A stretch of DNA of 64,000 bases from Enoplolaimus lenunculus (lineage: Eukaryota > Nematoda > Enoplea > Enoplida > Thoracostomopsidae): assembly GCA_030248215.1 (NCBI GenBank), contig JASANG010003544.1, positions 60,611 to 124,610 of the forward strand, given 5' to 3'. A program made the position numbers and the translations under genes. The notes beneath the pieces were generated by a model. That model was not told the origin of the DNA. It worked only from the letters and a program-made list of their open reading frames with translations, and did not search any database. Positions 21,670 through 33,000 of the stretch are shown here, piece after piece. Every line of letters starts with the position of its first letter. The first letter of the stretch is position 1.

Positions 21670-24600
21670 ATGGATGCGAACGTTTCATTGAAAAACCGAA
21701 ATGTTTCAAGGGGAATGCCCTTCAAAACTTTACCACATTATGGCCAATTTGGATTCGGGGGGCGCAAACCGGCCGACTATCTCCACATTCTACTACTAAG
21801 GGCCGGAGATGTGGAACGCAATCCAGGACCAGTTGCGTGCAATATATGCTCAAAAACATTCCGAGCAAACTCCATCCCAATATACTGCGATAAATGCCAG
21901 CAACCCTGCCACAAGAGCACAGCGTGCTCCGGACTCACCAGGCGACAACAACAGCAACAAGCACACGGCGATACAAACTTTGAATGCAAGCGATGCATAG
22001 GTGACACAGACCCAATTCAAGAGCCGTCAAGCACGGACACACAGGAAGCACGGCCATGTGGAGCAAACTGCGGCAACAGCATCAGGGCCGGACAGACGCC
22101 TGTATCATGCACGGGATGCGATAAACCATTCCACTTCCGATGCACCGGGCTCACCCGAGCGCACACCGGAAACTCAGCCGCAAGCGTAACTGCATGGACA
22201 TGCAACAACTGCGCGCTGGAAGGAACGTCACAACACAACCCGTCACGAGACACACAACCGACAAAAGTACGGCCAGTAAACAGCAAATGTCCAGAGTGCA
22301 AAAAACTGCTGAAAGCAGTGGTGTCACCACTCATCTGCGCAGAATGCGGAGCACAATTCCATTACACATGTGCTCGAGAACCGAGGAAGGTAAAAGACAA
22401 TCAACGAGGAAGTGGAACATGGAAGTGTCGCTTCTGCAGACAGCGAAACATCGAAGCAGCAGACCAGCAGCACGCAACAACAGCAAGCGCAGCCACAACC
22501 GGCCATCAAACAGTCAAGGAACTGCCAAAGGTCAATCAAAGCAGGCTCAAAATCCTGCAATGGAATTGCGACTATCTTCCGTCAAAAATGGACGAGCTTG
22601 AAGGTCTAGTCAACAAGCACGATATCGACATGGTGCTCATACAGGAAACGAAGTTGATCAGCGACGATCCGGATCCACAAATCGCGGGATTTATCACAAT
22701 CCGAAGAGACCGACCTGCAAAAGGAAATGCCTTAGCCAGAGGCGGCGGACTCGCCACTTTCATCAAACACGGCATACCTTTTCGACAAACCAAAAATACC
22801 GCAAGCAACATCGTCGAAGCATTGACAGTCATGCTCCCAATAACGCGCGGAGACGAAATCGGAGTCGCTAACGTCTACATACCGCCTACCCGCTCTGACA
22901 ACGAAGCCAATAATAGAACCATACTAAATGAGCTAAGCCGAAACATCCAGTTTACAAGAGGTCTAATTGGAGGTGACATTAACGCACACCATCCGGAATG
23001 GGACAAAATTCTGGCCGAGGACGATAGAGGTACAGTCATTGCAAAATGGGTCGAAGATAGCGGGTTTGTAGTGCTCAATGAAGACCAACCAACACGTTAC
23101 TCCAGGCACGAGACTGTAAACAACTGTTCAGCGCCCGACGTCACCTTGGTCACCGCAAACGACGCTGTTTCGACGTCCTGGCAAACGATAAATGATCTCA
23201 GTTCCGATCACCTACCAATACTGACGCTCTGGAACATACGGCACAACGTCGAAACAGCCGACAAATATAAAGTAAAAAATTGGAAAAAGGCAAATTGGCG
23301 GCTATACCGGGAAGAATTACGGCGAGATCTGACGCAACGGCCCACGACGGGAGGATGTCTGAAAAGGCTCGAGCACTTGCGCAAATCAATACTGAGCGCT
23401 GCTGATAAAGCGGTACCAGAACGGATCATCAGAAAAAACCACGTCCGCTGGCTAACATCAGACATAGTCCAAGCCAGGAAAGAGCGAAATCGACTTCGGC
23501 GAGACATGACCCACAACAGACAAGCATGGGTGGCGCAGTGTCAGGAATTAGCCAGGATGGAAACAGAAGCAAAAAGGAATTGCTGGAGGCAGGAACTGCA
23601 TAAAATAGCAGAAACAAAAGACCCGCAAAAAGCATGGGCAACTGTCAAATCGCTGAACGGACATAACAACACCACTAGCAGCAAGGTCCTCCTTTACAAT
23701 GGCAAATACTACACAAGCAATGCAGCAAAAGCATCCGCTTTCATACAAGAATATGCATCAGTCAGCAAAGCTAAAAGCGACAAAGACTCAAGACGCACCA
23801 AAGTCGAAGTATGCAGACTGCTACGGAACGGCCCGCAGCAAAGAGATGAATCTGAAAACAATTTCACACTAAGCGAACTGGCGGCCGCAGTAGCTCAAAT
23901 CAAGAAACGCAAAGCTCCCGGAGATGATGGAATACGGCCAGAGTACATCAAGCAGCTCCCGGACGAGGCGCTGAAAGAACTTCTGCACATCTTCAATACG
24001 TCATGGAACGGCGGATGGTGCCCGCAGCAGTGGCGCGTTGCGACAATAATACCGATACTCAAAAAAGGCAAGGACCCTGAAAATGTATCCAGCTACAGAC
24101 CGATTGCCCTTACATCATGCATCGGAAAAACACTAGAGCGGATGATAGCTGCTAGGCTGATTTGGTGGCTCGAAGAGAACCAAGTGCTGAGTAAATGGCA
24201 ATCAGGATTTAGAAGGGGCCGATCAACAGAGGATCAATGCCTACGACTGACCCAGTTCATAAGCGATGGGTATCACCAGAAAAAGCCGGAAAAAACGCTA
24301 CTGATGTTATTCGACTACCGGAAGGCTTTTGATACCGTATGGCGAGACGGACTGCTGCTAAAAATGGCTCGCATAGGCATCCCGACGCGTTACATCAAAT
24401 GGGTGAAGGGCTGGCTGCAAAACCGCCAGGCGAGTGTCAGGTATCAAAATCAGAAGGGACCGAGCAGAGTATTTCACGAAGGCCTACCGCAGGGAGCCGT
24501 ATTGTCTCCGATCCTGTTCATTGTGTTTATAAATGACTTACTGGGCGTCTTCAAGCAGGACACGCTTGTAAGTGCGTTCGCCGATGATTTGGCAATCGCC

Positions 24601-25893
24601 AGGAAAAGCAGGCACGTCGACCAATTGGAAGAAGAAATTCAAGAGGAAACGACAAAGGTTGTCCAGTGGAGCAACAGGTGGAGACTACAACTGAACGCTG
24701 CTAAATGTGAGACATGCCTCTTCTCGAACAGCAATGCCGACTCCGCGTGGAAAGCAGAAATCGATATCAACGGGACAACAGCACCGTCAACGGCAAACCC
24801 TGTATTCCTGGGAATTACCTACGATAGACGTCTGTCGTTCAAACAACAAGTCGACAAGGTATGCCGTGGAATGGACGCGCGGATGAAACTACTTTGGGCA
24901 ATAGGCGGCGCAGAGTGGGGCTGGCACCGCAAGACAATGCGGACTGTATATCTGGCGACGCAGCGCAGCCTGGCAGACTACGCATCGGCAGCATGGAGCA
25001 GCTGGGTATCTAAAAGCAACATCGACAAAATAGAAAGGCAACAAAACAAGGCCGCCAGAGCAATCTCCGGAGTTGTGCGGAGCACCCCTGTGGAGGCTGT
25101 GCGTCTCGAAGCAAACCTACCGAGGATGAGCGATAGTTACGAAGCGCATGCAACGGAGAAGCTCATGCGTTGGCAATCCCTGCCAGGTGACGACCCAAGA
25201 AGGCATACTGCCGACACGCGACAACAGCTCAGACTGAAAAAGCGAGACTGGCGAACAACATCCCAGCTAAAACTGGACAGCATCAAGGCAAGAATGGGCA
25301 ACTGGCTGGACAATGAGGAGCAGCAAATATGGGAGCCCCCGTGGCAGCAGCCGAACCTCAGAGTAATTATCCCAGACCCGCCAACGACTGACCTACACCA
25401 ATGGGCGCAAAACGTCATCACCGAATATGACGACAGCCCCATCATCTACACCGATGGAGCTAGATGCAGGTTCACGGGAGCAGGAGGAGCTGGATGGGTG
25501 GCAACGATGCAAGGAACAACAATAGCCGATGGTGCAGTAGCAGTCAGCGCATGCACAGACGCAACAATAGCTGAATGTACAGCCGCCCAAAAAGCCGTAG
25601 ATTGGATCAAGGGAAACGAACAGTGGAACCGGTTCACTATCGTCACTGATAGCAAAGCCTGTGCCCGCAGTCTGACTGCCAAACATCAATCCGGCAGTGT
25701 ATTGCGCCACATGAGCAGAGCAGCGACGAACAACGGCAAGAGAATAAATGTCATATGGATGCCCAAAGCTGCCCACCTTGATGGCGCGGACAAGGCACAC
25801 AGACGGGCTCAAGCCGCGATAAACCTACCACAGCCACCGCAGCACATGTCAACATCGAACAAGCTCAAAGAAATCCGTAGTGCATGCAAATAG
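21670..25893 (+). CDS. LINE polyprotein: 2A, PHD-like fingers, APE endonuclease, RT, RNase H
   Basis: The first in-frame ATG is at 21670 (1,407 residues to TAG at 25891). The frame is open upstream to the MITE junction, so an earlier non-ATG start cannot be excluded. Order: 2A-like GDVERNPGP ending at 21831; three Cys/His fingers of PHD type (about 21838-22000, 22060-22220, 22280-22440); endonuclease from ILQWNCDYLP through LIQETKL, GGDINAHHPEWD (about 22972) and SDHLPIL (about 23203); RT with KRKAPGDDGI, FDYRKAFDTVW (24310), LPQGAVLSPILF and FADDLA (24577); RNase H with YTDGA (25447), AECTA (25570) and TDSKA (25645), then a late Asp in DGADKAH. All catalytic carboxylates I expect are present, so the ORF looks recently active except at its C-terminus. 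Confidence 0.92.
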   Translation: MDANVSLKNRNVSRGMPFKTLPHYGQFGFGGRKPADYLHILLLRAGDVERNPGPVACNICSKTFRANSIPIYCDKCQQPCHKSTACSGLTRRQQQQQAHGDTNFECKRCIGDTDPIQEPSSTDTQEARPCGANCGNSIRAGQTPVSCTGCDKPFHFRCTGLTRAHTGNSAASVTAWTCNNCALEGTSQHNPSRDTQPTKVRPVNSKCPECKKLLKAVVSPLICAECGAQFHYTCAREPRKVKDNQRGSGTWKCRFCRQRNIEAADQQHATTASAATTGHQTVKELPKVNQSRLKILQWNCDYLPSKMDELEGLVNKHDIDMVLIQETKLISDDPDPQIAGFITIRRDRPAKGNALARGGGLATFIKHGIPFRQTKNTASNIVEALTVMLPITRGDEIGVANVYIPPTRSDNEANNRTILNELSRNIQFTRGLIGGDINAHHPEWDKILAEDDRGTVIAKWVEDSGFVVLNEDQPTRYSRHETVNNCSAPDVTLVTANDAVSTSWQTINDLSSDHLPILTLWNIRHNVETADKYKVKNWKKANWRLYREELRRDLTQRPTTGGCLKRLEHLRKSILSAADKAVPERIIRKNHVRWLTSDIVQARKERNRLRRDMTHNRQAWVAQCQELARMETEAKRNCWRQELHKIAETKDPQKAWATVKSLNGHNNTTSSKVLLYNGKYYTSNAAKASAFIQEYASVSKAKSDKDSRRTKVEVCRLLRNGPQQRDESENNFTLSELAAAVAQIKKRKAPGDDGIRPEYIKQLPDEALKELLHIFNTSWNGGWCPQQWRVATIIPILKKGKDPENVSSYRPIALTSCIGKTLERMIAARLIWWLEENQVLSKWQSGFRRGRSTEDQCLRLTQFISDGYHQKKPEKTLLMLFDYRKAFDTVWRDGLLLKMARIGIPTRYIKWVKGWLQNRQASVRYQNQKGPSRVFHEGLPQGAVLSPILFIVFINDLLGVFKQDTLVSAFADDLAIARKSRHVDQLEEEIQEETTKVVQWSNRWRLQLNAAKCETCLFSNSNADSAWKAEIDINGTTAPSTANPVFLGITYDRRLSFKQQVDKVCRGMDARMKLLWAIGGAEWGWHRKTMRTVYLATQRSLADYASAAWSSWVSKSNIDKIERQQNKAARAISGVVRSTPVEAVRLEANLPRMSDSYEAHATEKLMRWQSLPGDDPRRHTADTRQQLRLKKRDWRTTSQLKLDSIKARMGNWLDNEEQQIWEPPWQQPNLRVIIPDPPTTDLHQWAQNVITEYDDSPIIYTDGARCRFTGAGGAGWVATMQGTTIADGAVAVSACTDATIAECTAAQKAVDWIKGNEQWNRFTIVTDSKACARSLTAKHQSGSVLRHMSRAATNNGKRINVIWMPKAAHLDGADKAHRRAQAAINLPQPPQHMSTSNKLKEIRSACK
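21790..21831 (+). other. 2A-like ribosome-skipping peptide in the LINE leader
   Basis: The peptide LLLRAGDVERNPGP matches the 2A consensus D-V/I-E-x-N-P-G-P exactly, preceded by the usual hydrophobic stretch (YLHILLL). In known 2A sequences the ribosome fails to form the final Gly-Pro bond and releases the upstream peptide, so protein synthesis resumes at the Pro at 21829. From the ATG at 21670 the released leader would be 53 residues. Confidence 0.88.
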
Positions 25894-26237
25894 ACATCAT
25901 ACAACACGCCGAAGTTCGAGAAACATACGGACAGGGAATAAACCGTAGCGCTGAAGACAACTTATCGCGGAAGGAGGCCACTGACCTGGCCCGATTCAGA
26001 TCGGGACACCACACCGCTATAAGACACTGGCAACATATGATCGGTAAAGCGGAATCTAATCTCTGTCGACTATGCAGCAACGGAGAAGAAACTAGTAAAC
26101 ATCTTTGGACACAATGCCCACAACTACGATACGAGAGAAATAGCACGAATATGGGACGCAGTATGGTGGAACTAACTACCAACCCGTCCGCATCGGTGCC
26201 GCTGCTCAAGCTTATCTTGAGGCGGCTTGATGAATGA
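25884..26237 (+). CDS. LINE C-terminal Cys-His finger frame, -1 relative to the main ORF
   Basis: An open frame of 117 residues contains ARFRSGHHTAIRHW and CRLCSNGEETSKHLWTQCP, the C-x2-C-x8-H-x4-C finger that normally closes the polyprotein of RNase H-bearing LINEs. It overlaps the main ORF by ATGCAAATAG (25884-25893). In this frame a TAG lies at 25878, so the change of frame falls within 25881-25893. A one-base loss is the simplest reading; no canonical slippery heptamer is visible there. Confidence 0.8.
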   Translation: MQIDIIQHAEVRETYGQGINRSAEDNLSRKEATDLARFRSGHHTAIRHWQHMIGKAESNLCRLCSNGEETSKHLWTQCPQLRYERNSTNMGRSMVELTTNPSASVPLLKLILRRLDE

Positions 26238-26269
26238 TCAACAACAACAACAACAGCAGCAGTATACGC

Positions 26270-26650
26270 ATATATATAAGTCGTAAGCTTAAGAATCAAC
26301 CTCTTAACGTAAAGATAAGCCTAGAACTAAGCCTAAGTCCAAGTCTAAGCTTAAGCCTACACTGTGAAGTCCAATGAGTTGATTAATCAATTCGGCTAGC
26401 GAGTTGGTTATTTCTGAATAAATATCAGTAAACAATAACTCACCCTGAGTTGAGTTGATTTCTACTCTGAGTTGAGTTTATTCCGGGGAAGTTGATTAAT
26501 TAAATCAAAATGAGTTGAATCAAATCAAAATTCTGAGTTCTGATAGTCCTGACTCAGACTGAGAGTGATTCAAATCATTCTGAGTTAAAATCAACTCACT
26601 GAAATTTACAGTGAAGCAAAAAATAGTCTAAAGCTCAAGCTTATTCTCGT
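26270..26650. mobile_element. Family A split by family B
   Basis: The A core (taagcctaagtccaagtcta) runs to 26358 and resumes at 26614 (gcaaaaaatagtctaaagct). The insert 26360-26613 is a family B MITE. Lies directly after the LINE 3' end. Confidence 0.75.
26360..26613. mobile_element. Family B MITE inserted in family A
   Basis: Starts cactgtgaagtccaatgagt, ends gaaatttacagtg; reverse orientation relative to most others. Confidence 0.82.
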
Positions 26651-26680
26651 GCATTAAATTATATATGCACTGCTTTCTAA

Positions 26681-27076
26681 TTAGGAAGGCGTTATGCTTG
26701 TCCTGCGGCGTTTTCTGTCGCCGTCAGTAACCACATGGTACACGCCTGACGTCATCAAAACTATAACGTCAGCCTTACTCGTCACGCCATCCTGGCGTTG
26801 TGATATTTTGCCACTAGTCTCAGAAGCAGTTTCTCGAACGTTTTCTGCCCTAAAATTCTCCGCGTTGCTGTTGTTCAGTGATTGGTCACTATTTTCAGTT
26901 GCATTCTCGGTGTCGCTCGCTTGGCGTAAATGACCATTGGCTACTTTCACGGAATGTTGCGTATGTTGCGGAACAATTTGTCGTGGCGACAGGGATACGG
27001 TAGCTTCAGTTGAAAGCACGTCAAGCGAATGTTTCGATAGTGAGCTGGACGGCGTAGTTGGGATTTCGAGTTTAGA
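26681..27076 (-). CDS. CCDC39 last exon, Ser/Thr-rich tail
   Basis: Acceptor ctaaggtttcag after 27076; 131 codons to TAA at 26681. The tail is Ser/Thr/Asn-rich (TTPSSSLSKHS), as is the vertebrate CCDC39 tail. The final 30 or so residues overlap a family L-like repeat (about 26685-26780), so the original stop may have been elsewhere. Confidence 0.75.
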   Translation of the reverse strand, partial: SKLEIPTTPSSSLSKHSLDVLSTEATVSLSPRQIVPQHTQHSVKVANGHLRQASDTENATENSDQSLNNSNAENFRAENVRETASETSGKISQRQDGVTSKADVIVLMTSGVYHVVTDGDRKRRRTSITPS

Positions 27077-30000
27077 CTGAAACCTTAGCTCTAAGTCATT
27101 TTAACTAATTTTACTTTCACAGTTAAGGAATGGTTAAAATGTAACTTTGGGAGCGCGTAATTTTACGCGTAGGGTTTATATTCTTAACCCTTTAACTCAT
27201 AGAGTATACTGTGAGCAACTAAATACAAGTAATACACGAGCAACACAGACACTCTGAGCAGTGTTTAAAAATTGTACCATATATATGTGCGCAGTGCAAA
27301 ATCTCTACAAGACGTGAGAGCCGCCTCGGGCTCAAGCGTCAAGCTCCTATAGCTCCGTGGTCGTCGTAAACGCCTCCCACCCGAGAGACTGTGGATCGAA
27401 TTTTACCATGAAATTACACCTTATAACGAAATTGAAAATATTTATGTGAGACAGGGTTAATGTGAAACATGTGCTGAATTTCGAACCTCACCGTTCACTG
27501 GTGGCGAAGTTGCAAGTCCTATTACAAATGATTATAGATCCTACTGTAAATTCCAATGAAGCCTAAGCCTAAGCCTTAAGATAATTAATCAACTCAGACG
27601 TAAAGTTAGTTATATCTGAGTTAACAACAGAAAACTTTAAGCTTCAAAAAGTTTCTCGTTCTAAATTTTGCCTAAGTTATTACCGTATAACCTAAGCCTA
27701 TTAAAGCCTAAATTTTAAATGCGGGAGAAAACTGTACACTGTAAATTCCACTGCGTTGATTTTAACTCAGAATGAATTAAATCACTCAATCTGAGTTAGG
27801 ACTATCAGGACTCACAATACTGAGTTCATTCAACTCATTCTGATTTAATTAATCAACTCCCCCGGAGTCAACTCAACTCACATAGAAAATCAACTCAACT
27901 CAACGTGAGTTCAACTTTTCTGTTATTAGCTCAGAAATTTACTGTTATTAGCTCAGAAATAACTAACTTTGCTTCTGAATTGATTAATTAACTCATTGGG
28001 ATTTACAGTGTACAAGAGACAAAGTTGAATACACAAACCTGTTGAAATTTCTGCTGAATTTCATCCGCGGTTTCTGGGTACAGTTTCATGACTTGACCAA
28101 ACGCGTCTGTTACCGATGTATTCAGCTGTGAAATGGTTTCTAGTTCGGCATCTTTCTAAAAATAAATTTACACGTCCTGACCACGGTACTACGACAATTG
28201 TTCGCCAGACAACTCGTCGTACGGCAACTTGCAAATCCGAAATTTCATCGACTCGACAATTCGTCGTCCATCATTATGCTTAACCCCTTGTCACATTGAG
28301 TTGCCTGTAGGCACCTCAGCGCAGTGTATATACGTTAAATAGTATATATCGCACCGTGTTGAACAATTGCAACACGTATACATAGTACTAAATCACCACA
28401 AGACGTGAGAGCGCCGTCGGGCTCGAGCGTCAAGCTCCTATAGCTGAGTGGTGATGGTATACGCCTCCCACGCCAGTCACTGGAGTTCGAATTCTAGCAT
28501 TAAAGTAGGTCTCAGGGGAAATAGAAAATATTCATGTGAGAAAGGGTTAAGCTTAGGCTTAGGCTTAGGAATTCGCTTGAAATTTAATGCTTCCATTTAT
28601 TTTTAGGCTTTAGGATATTGTTAGGCGACAAATTGTCCGGCGACGAATTGTCGTTGATTTCCGTAGCACATAGGGGCTTGACAGTTGAGTATACCGCGTC
28701 TAGCAAACAAAAATCCCGTAAAATATAAAAAAGCCTCATCTACCCTGCTCATACTATTACAAAAGAGGTTCGAAATATTTTCCAAAGATGCCAAATTTTC
28801 GTACGCTGTAAATTTCAATGAGTTGATTTTAACTCAGAATGAGAGTTGAATCATTCCAGTCTGAGTTAGGACTATCAGAACACAAAATTTTGAGTTGATT
28901 CAACTCAGTCTGATTTAATTAATCAACTTCCTCGGAATCAACTCAACTCAGAGTAACAATCCACAACGAAACTCAGTGTGAGTTATTGTTTACTGATATT
29001 AATTCAGAAGTAACCAACTCGTTAGCTGAATTGATTAATCAACTCATTGGAATTTATAGTGTAGTAAACACCTTTAATATTCATGTCACCCGCAATAACT
29101 GGGGGTCGGCAAAACAACGTTTTTTAATTTCAACTTACCGTCGCTAATTTTGAATCAGAATTGTACTGTTTTGGGTGTAAACGCTTAAATATTATATAAT
29201 AAATATTTGAACAATTTTACATGATTACATTGTTATCCGTGCTGCAACTACACAGCCTGCAAGATTCATGTTCAAAATTTGGCTCATAATAAGGGGTTGC
29301 GCCTGGAATCAAAGCTTAGCCCTCATACACTCAAGTCAAGCGTGCTACAACACTACACCACGTGGTGACCGCAACAACTTCATATACCGGTATATGAGCA
29401 GATGGGGGTTAATTAGGCTTTGATCCCTTCCAATGACTTCGATAAATTTATTTTTAGATATAAGCAAATGCCAGTTCAGACAAATTAAGCTTAAAAATAA
29501 AATCAAACATACTTTACGATGTCATTTAATAGCCGAAATTGAAAAGGGTCAAGTCAATAGGTACCTTGGCCAATTATAGAACAAGGCAGTAACAGTAGTA
29601 TAAGAACATTCGTAAGCGTAAGCCTTAACGTAATAATAAGCCTATACCTAAGTATAAGCAAAAAATAGTCTAAAGTTTACGGTTACTCGATTGTAGTCCC
29701 ACAGAAAAACGTTTAGCCCCTGATCTTTCCATGAGCAGGTATACACCTGTTAGAAATGGTTAGTAAATCTTTTGCGTAATAATCGCTAATTTATGTTGAG
29801 AATTAAGGGTCGAAATATTTGAGAAGTTGCGGATACCCACAGCTGTTTTTGGCTGATTCAAATATCCGCTGGGTCGCAAAATCCGAGATTGCATTTAGAA
29901 AAAAAACTAATCAGCCAATACCCCGGGCCTATATTCTCAAATGTGTACAGCATCAATAAACAATTAGCGATAGGTTTTTTAAGCTGATCAATTCCTGCAA

Positions 30001-33000
30001 TTGCTTATCTTAAAATTGGCACAAATCCGACAAATCAAATACGAAAAATGAGATAAATTTCTAATCTAACCATTCGCTGGTTTGCAAGCTACAAGATCTA
30101 TTAGGAGCTGGTGATAGGTGCTACACAAATTTGAAAATACGTGCCCTGGCTTATTACTTACCTGTCGGCTTTGTATATTATTCAATTTTGTTTCCAATTC
30201 CTTTATATCGAGTGATAATGTTTCGACTCGTTCTTGTTTCGACGGCAAATCTTGTTTCTTTTCATCGATTTCAGATTTCAGATTGCGCTCCTGATGTGTC
30301 AGCGCCTATAAAAAAGCACCGAATGTAGTAGCAAATGCAGGGTAATGTGATCGGTGGAATGTGCCGCCCCACGGGCACCAGATTTTTGAAATTGTGGGTC
30401 GCATTTGACTCTGGCGGAGTCGAATTTTGACTCAGTTTGTGTAGTCCGGAAAAGCCTATTTCGAAGAGTGTCAATTTGAATCACCATTCTTTGCAGTGCA
30501 GCTTAAACTCCTAAACGGTACGTTGATTGTTGCGTGTAATTTTAGAAAAACTTTAATATTTGGAAAAAAACGCAAAAACAGCGAATTTTAAACTATACTT
30601 CAATATCTTCAACCATTGCTTTAATCATTTTACGCCGTTGCGAATATTCTGACGTCAACTCGCGTAACTGTGCTTCATACGACGCTTTTTCTCCAAATTC
30701 AATATCTGAAATTAATAAAAAATTACATAGCTAGTACACGATAGTCATTTAGCTTGTAAATCATTTAATCGTTTCAGTCAGCAAAAAATTAGTATAATTA
30801 ATGACAACCTCTGAACTGTACTTTCAGTGCAGATCCGTAGCCAACTTACTTTCCTTGTGGGCGAAACATTTTTCCGGAAGACATACAAGGTTTTTTGATG
30901 ACTTACAAGCAAAGTTGAAAATTTTCTAGATGAGCCAAATTCTTCCAGAAAGGGGCGAAGTCTCTCAACCGCTCCTCTGTTTGCGGATTCGTTAACCTGC
31001 TGGATACGCGAGTCCTAAAACGTTTCATCCCCCGATACTGCTCGCGCGCAAAATACGTTTAACTGAGGCTATACCATCCCGAAATATAATGCTTGCTATT
31101 TTGCACGGCGCTATCCATTTAATTTTGTCGCTCACAGCGAATAAAATTGTAGATACCGCGTTTACGATGTACACTGCAAAAAATGGGGGGCGGCAAATTG
31201 ACTCTCTCGGAAATAGGCTTTTCCTGACTATACAAACTGAGTCAAAATTCGACTCCACCAGAGTCAAATTCGATTCACTATGTCGCACGTTTGACTCTGG
31301 CGGAGTCGAATTTAAACTCAGTTTGTGTAGTCAGGAACAGCCTATTTCCGAGAGAGTCAATTTGACTCACCATTTTTTATACTGAGCCATGTTTCGGAAA
31401 GGTATAACTTGCATTTAAACGTAGCAAATAAAATTGTGCCAAGCAACCGAAAAAAGTTCGCTTTGACACAGGAAATTTTATTACGGACCTGCGACTTTCA
31501 TTGAACTCGAGTGAATTTCTTGATTGCCGTTCGACAACAAATTCAACGTATGGTTCAACGATAAAATCTCTTTGTCTGTCTTTGCCATTTGATCGTTTAA
31601 CTCGTTTTCTTTGGCATGGAGTTCGGCGAGTTCAACTCTTTGCTTCAATTGAATTTTAAACGTTTACGTTTTGGATTTTACGGTAAAATATGAGTAGCAT
31701 AATGCGTCATTAGTTGGGCTAATAATGCGTCATCAGTTGGGGTAATAATGCGTCATCAGTTGGGGTAATAATGCGTCATCAGTTGGGCTAATAATGCGTC
31801 AATCAGTTGGGGTAATAATGCATCATCAGTTGGGGTAATAATGCGTCATCAGTTGGGGTAATAATGCGTCATCAGTTGGGGTAATAATGCTTCATCAGTT
31901 GGGGTAATAATGCGTCATCAGTTGGGGTAATAATGCGTCATCAGTTGGGGTAATAATGCGTCATCAGTTGAGGTAATAATGCGTCATCAGTTGGGCTAAT
32001 AATGCGTCATCAGTTAGGGCAATAATGCGTCATCAATTGGGGTAATAATGCGTCATCAGTTGGGGTAATAATGTGTCATCAGTTGGGGTAATAATGCGTC
32101 ATCAGTTGGGGGTAATAATGCGTCATCAGTTGGGCTAATAATGCGTCAATCAGTTGGGGTAATAATGCGTCATCAGTTGGGGTAATAATGCGTCATCAGT
32201 TGGGGTAATAATGCGTCATCAGTTGGGGTAATAATGCGTCATCAGTCGGGGTAATAATGCGTCATCAGTTGGGGTAATAATGCGTCATCAGTTGAGGTAA
32301 TAATGCGTCATCAGTTGGGATAATGGTGCATCAATCAGTTGGGGTAATAATACGTCATCAGTTGGGGTAATAATGCGTCATCAGTTGGGGTAATAATGTG
32401 TCATCAGTTGGGGTAATAATGCGTTATCAGTTGGGGTAATAATGCGTCATCAGTTGGGGTAATAATGCGTCATCAGTTGGGGTAATAATGCGTCATCAGT
32501 CGGGGTAATAATGCATCAATCAGTTGGGGTAATAATGTGTCATCAGTTGGGGTAATAATGCGTCATCAGTTGGGGTAATAATGCGTCATCAGTTGGGGTA
32601 ATAATGCGTCATCAGTTGGGGTAATAATGCGTCATCAGTCGTGGTAATAATGCGTCTCAGTTGGGGTAATAATGCGTCATCAGTTGGGGTAATATGCGTC
32701 ATCAATTGGGGTAATAATGCGTCATCAGTTGGGCTAATAATGCGTCAATCAGTTGGGGTAATAATGCGTCATCAGTTGGGGTAATAATGCGTCATCAGTT
32801 GGGATAATAATGCGTCATCAGTTGGGGTCATCAGTTGGGGTAATAATGCGTCATCAGTTGGGGTAATAATGCGTCATCAGTTGGGGTAATAATGTGTCAT
32901 CAGTTGGGGCAATAATGCGTCATCAGTTGGGGTAATAATGCGTCATCAGTTGGGGTAATAATGCGTCATCAGTTGGGGTAATAATGCGTCATCAATTGGG

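Larger units (their letters stand above)
21519..26265 (+). mobile_element. Ingi-like LINE (non-LTR retrotransposon), near full length
   Basis: The body holds a 5' leader, a long ORF with 2A peptide, PHD-like fingers, endonuclease, reverse transcriptase and RNase H, a short C-terminal finger frame, and a 3' end rich in CAA/CAG (about 26238-26265). APE endonuclease plus RNase H after RT points to the I/Ingi group; PHD-type fingers and a 2A-like leader are known from Ingi, CR1 and related elements of marine invertebrates. The 5' edge abuts the TA that closes a family B MITE (21263-21516). It sits between the tails of the two host genes, antisense to CCDC39. Target-site duplication was not resolved. 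Confidence 0.85.
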
